DNA from: Mucilaginibacter gracilis
GTDB taxonomy: Bacteria > Bacteroidota > Bacteroidia > Sphingobacteriales > Sphingobacteriaceae
Length of the DNA stretch: 64,000 bases
Reading direction: 5' to 3'
Assembly: GCF_003633615.1 (NCBI RefSeq)
Contig: NZ_RBKU01000001.1
Coordinates: 5,518,001 to 5,582,000 of the forward strand
The notes under the pieces were generated by a model. The model searched no databases. It saw only the letters and a list, made by a program, of their open reading frames with translations, and was not told the DNA's origin. The position numbers were made by a program, and so were the translations under genes. Below are positions 8,550-16,522 of the stretch, in pieces (the first letter of the stretch is position 1; every line of letters begins with the position of its first letter).

Positions 8550-8960
8550 CAGTAGGCTTAATTAGTTTGGGCAGTAATGCTTCACAACACATCAGTGTTT
8601 ATTGCCAAAACGTTTAAACAGTTTTAAATAATAAACCAACCTGGCATTTATTAACGGCTATTGTAAATTACAATAGCTATAAAATAAGCTTATCAACATA
8701 AATTATACACATTTGTGTAGATAAGTAACACCCTAATACACAGTTTTTACAAGCCTCGTACACGGCACTATATATTTATTAAATAACAGGTATAGTGCAG
8801 CATACACCCTGCGCCCCAAAAAACATACAGCACTCAGTTAGCTTTTTTAAATAACGCGCATTTAATTTACTAATAGTTAATTTAAAGCAACAAACAATTA
8901 ATTTTAGCACTTTGGTATCATATTGGTTATAAAAGATTTACAAAATTAAATAACCAAAAC
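8550..8960. other. AT-rich intergenic region with one 21-bp palindrome
   Basis: No gene is seen in these 411 bases. The only clear structure is a 21-bp perfect palindrome at 8657-8677 (arms GCTATTGTAA and TTACAATAGC around one A). It has no T-run, so an operator is as likely as a terminator. Confidence 0.5.
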
Positions 8961-9191
8961 ATGAACACAACATTACCTTTACGCCTAACGTACAACAATT
9001 CGGACGTTGTTTTTTACATCCTCAACAACAAGCCCTGGGTTATGGAAGATGATATTACGGTTTCTATAAAGGGCGAAACCTATAAATTGTATAAAAACAT
9101 GGGCCGGTGGAAAGCACAGGACGAAAACGCCCCTAACGGAAACCTGCTTGCCGCCATTGGCGATTCGATTGCTTTACGCTACCGCATATAA
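8961..9191 (+). CDS. Small hypothetical protein (76 aa)
   Basis: A 76-residue cytoplasmic protein without signal peptide or membrane segment, predicted mostly beta from its alternating pattern. I do not recognise the family. The start ATG is preceded by an AT-rich leader (AATAACCAAAAC), as seen before other genes in this window. Composition matches its neighbours. It is the first of a run of four small genes; no operon is evident because the next gene is convergent. Confidence 0.6.
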   Translation: MNTTLPLRLTYNNSDVVFYILNNKPWVMEDDITVSIKGETYKLYKNMGRWKAQDENAPNGNLLAAIGDSIALRYRI

Positions 9192-9227
9192 TTTATTGAT
9201 AAATAACGCCATAGGCGCAAATAGCAC

Positions 9228-9452
9228 TTATTGATCCGGGCATTGGTTTATCAGTTTTTTAAGTTCTATTTCGGCAAAGGCGTCTTCCAACTGGGTTTTG
9301 CTTATCTTTTTGTACAACTCATCTTCAAACGATTGTACAACATCACCCAGTGCTTTTAACAGCGGGTTTTCGGTATAATTAAATTCGCGTAAAAAGCCCA
9401 GCATGGTTACAGCCTCAAAGGGCGTTAACTCAATATCCAATTTATCGTTCAT
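9228..9452 (-). CDS. Small hypothetical protein (74 aa)
   Basis: A 74-residue acidic protein (MNDKLDIELTPFEAVTMLGFLREF...) predicted largely helical. No motif is recognised. The initiating ATG on the minus strand and good codon use support it as real. It is convergent with the preceding gene and divergent from the following one, with 134 bases between the starts. Confidence 0.6.
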   Translation of the reverse strand: MNDKLDIELTPFEAVTMLGFLREFNYTENPLLKALGDVVQSFEDELYKKISKTQLEDAFAEIELKKLINQCPDQ

Positions 9453-9586
9453 TCAGTTATAAACGGTAAGGTTAATTAATTGTTTAGGGCCATGGTGTAA
9501 TTTTATTTTAGCGGCGCAGTTAACTGCTGACATAGGGCTGTCATCCCGGGCAACTAATTTGCACCCATATTTAAAACTAAATTACT

Positions 9587-9865
9587 ATGGAAAAGCTTTA
9601 TTTAGTAAACCAAAACCGGGCAACGCCGCCAAATTTTTATCGCGAGTTAGAGCCTTATGTACTGATATTTAAAACCAACATTAAAACCCAGGGCGATAAA
9701 TTTACCCTAAAACCCCTTTTAGATGCACACCCGCTAATAAGCCATTGGAACGTTGATTTAGAAGACATTGACTGCGTGTTGCGCATTGTAACCAGCCATT
9801 TATGCCAGCAAAACATTGCCGACCTGCTTACCCGGCGCGGCTATTACTGCACCGAACTAGATTAA
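9587..9865 (+). CDS. Small protein with heavy-metal-associated-like fold pattern
   Basis: A 92-residue protein. The C-terminal two thirds follow the beta-alpha-beta pattern of an HMA/ferredoxin-like domain (FKTNIKTQ..., PLLDAHPLISHWNVDLEDIDCVLRIV, IADLLTRRGYYCTEL). The metal-binding CxxC of true copper chaperones is absent, so a metal role is not supported; Bacteroidota carry many such CxxC-less small proteins. The pattern call is inference from sequence rhythm. It is followed by a strong terminator. Confidence 0.65.
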   Translation: MEKLYLVNQNRATPPNFYRELEPYVLIFKTNIKTQGDKFTLKPLLDAHPLISHWNVDLEDIDCVLRIVTSHLCQQNIADLLTRRGYYCTELD

Positions 9866-9973
9866 CCATATTTTTTAACTACAAAGGCAACCTATTTTTA
9901 AGTTAATACGTTATAAAAGCAGTTAAAGGGCAGGTTCGTGGTTTTTATGTTTAGTTAATTGTGATTGAACCGG

Positions 9974-10010
9974 CGCCATTGTTATTTTAAATAGCAATGG
10001 CGTTTTTTTT
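9974..10010. terminator. Rho-independent terminator
   Basis: Arms CGCCATTG and CAATGGCG around a 13-base loop, followed by eight T. It ends the 92-residue gene (+). The T-run touches the stop codon region of the convergent YCII gene, whose transcript reads through the hairpin afterwards. Confidence 0.9.
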
Positions 10011-10302
10011 ATACCGCGTTAGCTACCTTAAAAGGTTTAATATCAATATTTTCCCAAATTTTATTAACAATATAAGGCTCCTGGTTTTGCCAGGCCAACA
10101 ATTGCCCGTGGGTTTCAAACTGCAATATCATTACCGAACCTACCATGCGGCCATCATCATCAAGTATTGCGCCGCCTAAAATATAATTTCCGCTTGCGCG
10201 AAGTTGCAGGGTGCCTTCCAGGTGTTTTGGGCGTACCTGCATGCGGCGTTCTAAAGCACCGTCATCGGTATAATCGTGGCCGGTTATTACGTATTGGTTC
10301 AT
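10009..10302 (-). CDS. YCII-related (YciI family) protein
   Basis: A 97-residue YciI/YCII-like dimeric alpha-beta-barrel protein. Recognisable are the N-terminal strand (MNQYVITGHDYTDDGALERRMQVRPKHL), the central GNYILGGAILDDDGRMVGSVMILQF hairpin and the C-terminal W..EPYIVNKIWENIDIKPFK. The His-Asp pair proposed as catalytic in some members is only partly discernible. Family members include small dehalogenase- or cyclase-like enzymes and many of unknown role. The start ATG is unambiguous. The gene stands alone. Confidence 0.85.
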   Translation of the reverse strand: MNQYVITGHDYTDDGALERRMQVRPKHLEGTLQLRASGNYILGGAILDDDGRMVGSVMILQFETHGQLLAWQNQEPYIVNKIWENIDIKPFKVANAV

Positions 10303-10317
10303 GGTTTTATTTGCATA

Positions 10318-10476
10318 TGTTTAATATCGGATTTCGGATGTTCGATTTGAGATTGATTTAGCTCCGAATTTCCGATTTGGGATCTGTCTTTCTACCTACG
10401 CGTTCTTCGCGTGGGGAGAACATCCAAATCAAAACAAATCCCAAATCGAAAATCAAAGATCCGAAATCAACAATAG
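10318..10476. repeat. Iterated-word imperfect hairpin
   Basis: Left arm repeats variants of TCGGATTTCGGATGTTCGATTT and CCGATTTGGGATC; right arm has CAAATCCCAAATCGAAAATC and GATCCGAAATC. The loop holds a small GC hairpin (CTACGCG / CGCGTGG). It sits in the gap between the YCII gene and galK and has no coding capacity. Confidence 0.6.
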
Positions 10477-10564
10477 TTAGTGTATCTATTACAATATTAA
10501 ATTATTTTAGGGATATTTGAATTTTAAATGGTTGCCCATTTGCAAAACCAATTACACAATCTGC

Positions 10565-11734
10565 ATGAAACATAATTTACAACAGGAGTTTCAAAAACTT
10601 TACGGCACCGAAGCTCAACACACCTTTTTTTCGCCGGGACGGGTAAACCTTATTGGCGAACATATTGATTATAACGGCGGCCTGGTAATGCCTTGCGCTA
10701 TTACCCTGGGTACCTACATGTTAACCGCGCCCAATAACGATGGTGTATTGAGGTTTAAAAGCGTAAACTTTAAAGAAGAGCTGGAAGCGCCAATCCAAAA
10801 CTCGTATCAAAAAGATGGCGATAGCTGGTTTAACTACCCGCTGGGCGTTATCCATTATTTTGTAAAAGGCGGCACCGCGGTGCAGGGCCTGGATATGCTT
10901 TATTATGGCGATATCCCGATTGGTTCGGGCCTGTCGTCGTCGGCATCTATCGAGGTGGTTACCGCCTATGCTTTTAACGAGTTATTTAAAGGCGGCTTTA
11001 GCAAGCTCGAGCTGGTGCTGATGGCCAAAAAGGTTGAAAACGAGTTTATTGGCGTTAACAGCGGCATTATGGACCAATTTGCCGTTGCCTTTGGCGAAGA
11101 GAACAAAGCCCTGATGCTGGATTGCGATACCCTTGACTACGAAGCTGTTGACAGCAACCTGGGCGATTACCTGCTGGCTATTATCAATACCAACAAACCG
11201 CGCAAACTGGCCGAATCTAAATACAACGAGCGCGTGCAAGAATGCCAAACTGCCTTAAAAGAGTTACAGCTTGAGCTGGACATTAGCAACCTGTGCGAAC
11301 TTACCGTGCCCATTTTTGAGCAGTTTAAACACCTCATTACCAACCCTACAGTACTTAACCGCGCCACACACGTAGTTGCCGAAAACGACCGGGTAAAGCA
11401 AGCCGCCAAAGCACTTGCAGCAAATAATCTGGCCGAGTTTGGCAAGCTCATGTACGCATCGCACAACTCGTTACAACAGCTTTATGAGGTTAGTGGTGCC
11501 GAACTGGATGCCGTGGTTGAATACGCCGCAACCGATAAAAACGTAATAGGTGCCCGCATGACGGGGGCCGGCTTTGGCGGTTGCGCCATTGCCCTGGTTA
11601 AAAAAGATAGTTTAGATAGCTTTACCGCAGGCCTAACCGAATACTATACCGCCAAAGTTGGTTATGCACCATCGGTTTATAGCTCGCTTATTGGTAACGG
11701 CGTTGGCGAATTGCACGAGGCCGTTATTGTATAA
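10565..11734 (+). CDS. galK: Galactokinase
   Basis: Phosphorylates alpha-D-galactose to galactose-1-phosphate in the Leloir pathway (cytoplasm). The galactokinase signature is at residues 23-38 (SPGRVNLIGEHIDYNG). The GHMP ATP-binding motif IGSGLSSSASIEV, the catalytic-aspartate segment NSGIMDQFA and the C-terminal GARMTGAGFGGCAIAL are all present. I take the ATG at 10565 (389 aa), which fits the family length; an ATG 48 bases upstream would add 16 residues unlike galactokinases. trmH-like follows after 3 bases, so they are co-transcribed. No other gal gene is in the window. Confidence 0.95.
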   Translation: MKHNLQQEFQKLYGTEAQHTFFSPGRVNLIGEHIDYNGGLVMPCAITLGTYMLTAPNNDGVLRFKSVNFKEELEAPIQNSYQKDGDSWFNYPLGVIHYFVKGGTAVQGLDMLYYGDIPIGSGLSSSASIEVVTAYAFNELFKGGFSKLELVLMAKKVENEFIGVNSGIMDQFAVAFGEENKALMLDCDTLDYEAVDSNLGDYLLAIINTNKPRKLAESKYNERVQECQTALKELQLELDISNLCELTVPIFEQFKHLITNPTVLNRATHVVAENDRVKQAAKALAANNLAEFGKLMYASHNSLQQLYEVSGAELDAVVEYAATDKNVIGARMTGAGFGGCAIALVKKDSLDSFTAGLTEYYTAKVGYAPSVYSSLIGNGVGELHEAVIV

Positions 11735-11737
11735 CCC

Positions 11738-12271
11738 ATGCGTAAATTAAAGTTAGACGAGCTTAACCGCGCCAGTGTTGAAGAGTTTAAGGCGCAGGAT
11801 AAACTGCCCGTTGCCGTTGTTTTAGATAACGTGCGCAGCCTGCACAACGTAGGCTCGGTTTTCCGCACGTCGGATGCTTTTGCGGTAGATGTGGTTTGCC
11901 TTTGCGGGATAACCGGCACACCGCCAAACCGCGAAATAGAAAAAACTGCACTAGGCGCAACCAACTCGGTTAACTGGAAACATTATGCCACCACACTCGA
12001 AGCTGTGCACCAGCTTCGGGTTGATGGTTACCTTATTATTGCCATTGAACAGGCCGTTGATAGCACCAAACTGCACGAGTTTGAACCCATACCCGGCGAA
12101 AAATACGCCCTTATTTTTGGCAACGAAGTAAACGGCGTTGCCGACGATGTAATGGAACAAATTGACGGCTGTATTGAAATACCGCAGTTTGGCACCAAAC
12201 ACTCCTTTAATATTGTGGTATCGGCAGGTATTATTTTGTGGGACTTTTTCTCGAAATTGAATCTCAGTTAA
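11738..12271 (+). CDS. TrmH/SpoU family RNA methyltransferase
   Basis: A 177-residue SPOUT-fold 2'-O-methyltransferase. The three knot motifs are visible: NVRSLHNVGSVFRTSDAF (motif 1), ALIFGNEVNGV (motif 2) and IEIPQFGTKHSFNIVVSAGI (motif 3, SAM-binding knot). It lacks an extra N-terminal RNA-binding domain, so it resembles TrmH- or TrmL-like enzymes acting on tRNA; the exact site modified cannot be read from sequence. It lies 3 bases after galK and is probably translationally coupled. Confidence 0.92.
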   Translation: MRKLKLDELNRASVEEFKAQDKLPVAVVLDNVRSLHNVGSVFRTSDAFAVDVVCLCGITGTPPNREIEKTALGATNSVNWKHYATTLEAVHQLRVDGYLIIAIEQAVDSTKLHEFEPIPGEKYALIFGNEVNGVADDVMEQIDGCIEIPQFGTKHSFNIVVSAGIILWDFFSKLNLS

Positions 12272-12395
12272 GCAACCTGCTCCTGCAAAAAATATCCTCA
12301 CAAAAAAACCGTTAATTAAGCATGGTAAAAGCTGGCTGTTTAATAAGCTCCCGGCAAAAATTATTTTGAATTAACATTCGGTGTTTAGCGCTGCC

Positions 12396-12926
12396 TTATC
12401 CATTTTCGGCTTCAAGCAGGCTTCTATAAATATTAAAACTTTCATCGTCAAAACAAACAAAGGCAACTTCGGCAATGCCCTGGTTTGCGTTTAAAAAAGC
12501 GGTAACTGTGTCAAAAGCAATTTGTGCCGCAGGTTGTTTTGGGTAACCATAAATACCGGTACTAATATTAGGGAAGGCTATGGTTTGTATACCATGCGCA
12601 AGCGCCAATTGTAAACTATTGTTATAGCAGTTGGCTAACAGTTGGGCAACCTGGCCCTTGCCGCTGTTATAAACCGGGCCAACGGTATGTATTACATATT
12701 TTGCAGGTAAGTTACCGCCGGTGGTAATCACAGCTTCGCCGGTTTTACAGCCGCCTTGTTTGTTGCGTATGGCAATGCACTCATCAAGTATGGCCTTGCC
12801 CCCGGCTCGGTGAATAGCGCCATCAACCCCGCCACCACCTAAAAGGCTACTATTGGCGGCATTTACTATAGCATCTGCTTTAATTTTGGTAATGTCGCCT
12901 TTGGCTAATGTTATTTTACCGTACAT
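12396..12926 (-). CDS. Macro domain protein, O-acetyl-ADP-ribose deacetylase type
   Basis: A 176-residue single macro domain of the MacroD/YmdB type. It has DAIVNAANSSLLGGGGVDGAIHRAGG (ADP-ribose pocket with catalytic-region Asn and Asp), the strand AKYVIHTVGPVY, and the diphosphate loop FPNISTGIYGYP. Such enzymes hydrolyse O-acetyl-ADP-ribose and mono-ADP-ribosyl-glutamate. A sirtuin, which in some cases makes O-acetyl-ADP-ribose, lies about 10 kb away, but no operon links them. The gene is divergent from the ECF sigma gene. Confidence 0.93.
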   Translation of the reverse strand: MYGKITLAKGDITKIKADAIVNAANSSLLGGGGVDGAIHRAGGKAILDECIAIRNKQGGCKTGEAVITTGGNLPAKYVIHTVGPVYNSGKGQVAQLLANCYNNSLQLALAHGIQTIAFPNISTGIYGYPKQPAAQIAFDTVTAFLNANQGIAEVAFVCFDDESFNIYRSLLEAENG

Positions 12927-13089
12927 GGTGAGTTTTATTTATTGGTAACAGTTTTACAAGGTGCCTTGTTTAGTTGTTTATTAACAGTGTAACATACCGT
13001 TTTTTGTTGCCATATTAAAAAATTAAAATTTTACTGTAACCATTTTATTTTAGTTAAGTTTCCAATACAAATAACAACAATAAAACAAA

Positions 13090-13638
13090 TTGAATACGCT
13101 GACCGATAATGCTATTATGCTGAAAGTGCGAGCCGGAGACCTTGACCGCATGGGGCTGCTTTTTGAGCGGTACAACAGGCAGCTTTACGGCTTTTTGTTC
13201 CACATGACGTATAAGCGCGAGGCCAGCGAAGATATGGTGCAGATGGTTTTTTATAAGATGCTTAAATACCGCCACACTTTTACCGGCGACGGCGAATTTG
13301 TTGCCTGGATGTACAGCATAGCCCGTAATACGATTATTGACGAGGCTAAAAAAAATAAAAAACACCTGCACGACAGTGCCGAAGACATGGCCGAAGTACT
13401 GCCAAGCGATATGAGTACCGACGGCCAACTGGAGCGAAAACAAGAAAAACAAGAACTGCATAAGGCAATGAGTAAACTAAGCACCGACCAACGCGAAATA
13501 TTAACCATGAGCCGTTTCCAGGAGTTAAAGCACCAGGAAATTGCCCAAATACTTAACATTACCGAAGGTGCAGTTAAGGTGCGCGTACACCGCGCTATGT
13601 GCGAGTTGAAAAATATTTATACAAAAATGGTAAGCTAA
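13090..13638 (+). CDS. ECF-type RNA polymerase sigma factor
   Basis: A 182-residue sigma-70-family factor. Region 2 is visible (LFERYNRQLYGFLFHMTYKREASEDMVQMVFYKMLKY) with the -10 recognition helix, followed by a linker and region 4 with its helix-turn-helix (STDQREILTMSRFQELKHQEIAQILNITEGAVKVRVHRAM). The start given is TTG; an ATG nine codons downstream (13117) is the alternative. It heads a tight operon: sigma, zinc-finger anti-sigma, then two adhesin-like secreted proteins with 12-19-base gaps. The operon itself is the likely regulon core (inference). Confidence 0.92.
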   Translation: MNTLTDNAIMLKVRAGDLDRMGLLFERYNRQLYGFLFHMTYKREASEDMVQMVFYKMLKYRHTFTGDGEFVAWMYSIARNTIIDEAKKNKKHLHDSAEDMAEVLPSDMSTDGQLERKQEKQELHKAMSKLSTDQREILTMSRFQELKHQEIAQILNITEGAVKVRVHRAMCELKNIYTKMVS

Positions 13639-13650
13639 ACAGAGATAAAG

Positions 13651-14469
13651 ATGAAATGTGAGCAATACGAGGATCTGTTTACAGATTTTATAAACCAGGA
13701 TCTCAGCATCCCCGAAAGGGAAAACATGGAGCAGCACTTAGCCGCCTGCCCCAATTGCACTGCCCAACTATTGGCTATGCAACAGCTATGGAATATCATG
13801 GGCACTATTGAAACGCCCCAGCCATCGGCACATTTACAGGTTAAGTTTAATGCCATGCTTAACACTTACAAGCAGGAAGTTGCCGAGCAAAAAAATGGCT
13901 TTTGGCAAACCGCCAAAGCAGGCTGGAGCCGCTTATGGCAAATGCAACCACAATGGCCAATGGCTTATAACCTTGCCATATTGGTAATATGTTTAGGTGG
14001 CGGCTTTTTTTACATGCACAACAGCGGCAGCAATAATAATGATAAGCAATTGCAGGCCCTTAACAACGAGGTACACGAACTAAAGCAAACCATGATGCTA
14101 TCGTTGCTGGAAAACCCTTCGGCTTCGGAGCGGATACGTGGGGTGAGTTATACGCCCGAAATTAAACACGCCGATAAAGAGGTGATTGACGCCCTGCTGG
14201 CAACCCTTAATAACGACCCTAATGTAAATGTTAGGTTAAGCACGCTGGATGCCTTGAGCCATTTAGCCAACCACCCGGAAGTTAGACAGGGCTTGATACA
14301 GTCAATCAGTCAGCAAGATTCGCCGCTCATGCAATCGGCCATTGCCGACTTGATGCTCAAGTTGCAGGAAAAGAAATCGATAACACAGTTTAAAGAGCTG
14401 CTGAAGCAAAAAAACCTCAATACCACCGTTCGCGATAAAATAAGCCAAACCATTAAAATTTTAATTTAA
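13651..14469 (+). CDS. Membrane anti-sigma factor with zinc finger and HEAT-like repeats
   Basis: A 272-residue partner of the preceding sigma factor. The N-terminal anti-sigma zinc finger (zf-HC2) has C3, H29, C33 and C36 (HLAACPNC). A single transmembrane helix follows (WPMAYNLAILVICLGGGFFYM, about residues 108-130). The periplasmic part has a short coiled coil (LNNEVHELKQTMMLSLLE) and alpha-helical HEAT-like repeats (NDPNVNVRLSTLDALSHLANHPEVRQGLIQSI...). It would hold the sigma factor at the membrane until released by an envelope signal. The start is fixed by spacing to the sigma gene. Confidence 0.88.
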   Translation: MKCEQYEDLFTDFINQDLSIPERENMEQHLAACPNCTAQLLAMQQLWNIMGTIETPQPSAHLQVKFNAMLNTYKQEVAEQKNGFWQTAKAGWSRLWQMQPQWPMAYNLAILVICLGGGFFYMHNSGSNNNDKQLQALNNEVHELKQTMMLSLLENPSASERIRGVSYTPEIKHADKEVIDALLATLNNDPNVNVRLSTLDALSHLANHPEVRQGLIQSISQQDSPLMQSAIADLMLKLQEKKSITQFKELLKQKNLNTTVRDKISQTIKILI

Positions 14470-14482
14470 CCCTTATAACATT

Positions 14483-15349
14483 ATGAAAACAAAGTTTTTA
14501 ATTCCGCTTTTGGCGGGATACGGCCTCTGCCTTGCCCAATTGAGCGCCACCGCACAAGATTATAAAACCCACATTAGCAAGCAATTTACCCTGCAAAAAC
14601 CGGCAGCCAATACTTTAGTAGGTATATACAACACCTTTGGTTCGGTAACGGTTGAGGGCTATAACGGCAACAACGTATTGATAGAAGTTGACGAGACGAT
14701 AAGCGGCAACACCAATGCCGATGTAGAACAAGGCAAAAATGAGTTTAAATTAAAGTTTGAGCAAAACGCCGATACCATTATGGCCTACATTATCGCACCC
14801 TGGTACACCAAACCAAGTGCCCGCGGCTGGCATTACGATAGCGACAATGTACACTACACCGTTAAACTTAATTTTGTGGTAAAGGTGCCCAACAATGTAA
14901 ACCTCAATGCATCAACAGTTAACAATGGCAGTATTGATGTAAAAGATGTGTATGGCACGCTAAAAACCAATAACGTTAATGGCCCAATTAGTATAATTAA
15001 TGCCAAAGGCGCAACCGCGGCGTATACGGTTAACGGCCCAATTACGGTTAATTACGTGGCGGTGCCCAATAGCGAGTCGTCATACAAAACCATCAACGGT
15101 AAGTTAACCATTACCTACCCGGCCAATTTATCGGCAGATATGCAGTTTAAAAGCATGAACGGTGCTTTTTATACCGATTTCCCCGAAGTAGAGGCCTTAC
15201 CGGCAGTAATTACCAAAAACCAGAGTAAAAAAGATAATGCAACCGTTTACCGCCTTAATAAAGATGTGCAGGTGCGCGTTGGCAAAGGCGGCAAACTGTT
15301 TAAATACGAAACCCTTAACGGGAACATCTATATTAAAAAACAATCCTAA
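14483..15349 (+). CDS. Secreted DUF4097-like beta-helical adhesin
   Basis: A 288-residue exported protein (signal peptide ending LSATAQ). The body repeats short strands with N-G turns (VNNGSIDVKD, VNGPISIINA, VNGPITVNY, TINGKLTI, LNGNIYI), the pattern of the DUF4097/putative adhesin beta-helix. Two flanking genes of the sigma operon end with the same LNGNIY/MNGNIY signature, so this and the next gene are paralogues from a tandem duplication. The ligand is unknown. Control by the upstream sigma/anti-sigma pair is inferred from operon structure. Confidence 0.82.
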   Translation: MKTKFLIPLLAGYGLCLAQLSATAQDYKTHISKQFTLQKPAANTLVGIYNTFGSVTVEGYNGNNVLIEVDETISGNTNADVEQGKNEFKLKFEQNADTIMAYIIAPWYTKPSARGWHYDSDNVHYTVKLNFVVKVPNNVNLNASTVNNGSIDVKDVYGTLKTNNVNGPISIINAKGATAAYTVNGPITVNYVAVPNSESSYKTINGKLTITYPANLSADMQFKSMNGAFYTDFPEVEALPAVITKNQSKKDNATVYRLNKDVQVRVGKGGKLFKYETLNGNIYIKKQS

Positions 15350-15368
15350 TTAATAAATTTACAAAATA

Positions 15369-16199
15369 ATGAAAGCAATTAAATATACAGGCGCATTAAT
15401 AGCCGCCGCGCTGTTATCCGCAAGGTTAATGGCCCAACAGCCAGATCAGTTAGTAGTTCCGTTGAGCGACCCCGGAAAACCATATAAATTGAGTGTCGAC
15501 CTTGTTTTTGGCTCCATTAAAGTAAGCACCTACGAGGGTAAAGATGTTGTGATAGAGGTGATTAATGAATCGAAAAAAAGAGATGACGACGACGACCATG
15601 ACCATGAACGCAAAGGCGGAATGAAACGCATTGCCGGCGGTGGCGGCCTTGATATTACCGCTAAAGAAAGAAACAACGTTGTTACCATTAATACCGATAT
15701 GCCGATGAAAAATATAAACCTGAATATTAAAATTCCGCGTGGTGTGAGCAATTTAAAACTATCAACCGTTAACGGTAGGGGTATTTGGGTGAGCAACGTT
15801 AGCGGCGATCTGGAAATATCAAACACCAACGGCTCTATTACCTTAACCGATATATCTGGTTCGGTAGTGGCCAATACGGTTAACGGTAGCATTAAGGTTA
15901 ACTTTAAAGCTGTTGATAATAAGGCACCTATGGCGTTTTCAACCCTTAATGGCAGTGTTGACGTAGTTTTCCCGGCCAACCTGAAGGCTAACGTTAAACT
16001 AAAATCGGACCAGGGCAACGTTTACAGCGATTTTGATATTGCTGCCGACAGGCAAATACCCAAAGTTAGCAAAAGCAATAGCCAGGGCATGTACCGCCTA
16101 TCGGTTGATGAAACCGTTTACGGCAAAATTAACGGCGGCGGCCCCGAAATGCTGATGAAAACCATGAACGGCAACATCTATCTGCGTAAAGCTAAGTAG
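15369..16199 (+). CDS. Secreted DUF4097-like beta-helical adhesin (paralogue)
   Basis: A 276-residue paralogue of the preceding protein, with signal peptide (ending SARLMAQ) and the same N-G-turn beta repeats (VNGRGIWVSN, TNGSITLTD, VNGSIKVNF, LNGSVDVVF, MNGNIYLRK). It differs by a charged insert of Asp and His (RDDDDDHDHERK, about residues 72-83) that looks metal-binding or flexible. It is the last gene of the sigma operon; a GC-rich palindromic repeat follows and may end the transcript. Confidence 0.82.
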   Translation: MKAIKYTGALIAAALLSARLMAQQPDQLVVPLSDPGKPYKLSVDLVFGSIKVSTYEGKDVVIEVINESKKRDDDDDHDHERKGGMKRIAGGGGLDITAKERNNVVTINTDMPMKNINLNIKIPRGVSNLKLSTVNGRGIWVSNVSGDLEISNTNGSITLTDISGSVVANTVNGSIKVNFKAVDNKAPMAFSTLNGSVDVVFPANLKANVKLKSDQGNVYSDFDIAADRQIPKVSKSNSQGMYRLSVDETVYGKINGGGPEMLMKTMNGNIYLRKAK

Positions 16200-16298
16200 T
16201 TGTTGGGCTTTTGTTATTGAGTTATTAAGGGCTCAATGTTTCAACAACGTTCTTAATCTACCTCAACAGCCTAAATGGCCTATATCTATTACAGACGC

Positions 16299-16426
16299 TT
16301 TTTTATTCCCTCCCCGGGGAGGGGTGCGTTGGGTTGTGATTGGCAGGGAGGGGTTTATGCGAGAGCAATGCGAATAAACCCCTCCCAGCACCCTCCCGTT
16401 AGGAGGGAATAGCACGGGCCAATGCT
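16299..16426 (+). repeat. Dispersed ~130-bp GC palindrome, copy A
   Basis: Outer arms TATTCCCTCC / GGAGGGAATA, inner arms GGGAGGGGTTTAT / ATAAACCCCTCCC, and a downstream tag CACGGGCCAATGCT. At least six related copies occur in the window in both orientations. The rest of the 323-base gap between the adhesin operon and the receptor gene is non-coding. Confidence 0.85.
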
Positions 16427-16522
16427 CCTTTTTTAAAATTCAAACTCTAAATAACATCTCTTTTTAATTCCTGTAAGGAATTAGGTTAATAAACAATCAC
16501 CACCCTTCCCATCCTCATCCTT

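Noticed and set aside
9228..9865. Toxin-antitoxin pair made of the two small divergent genes
   Set aside because: They are divergent rather than overlapping in one operon, and neither protein shows a toxin or DNA-binding motif.
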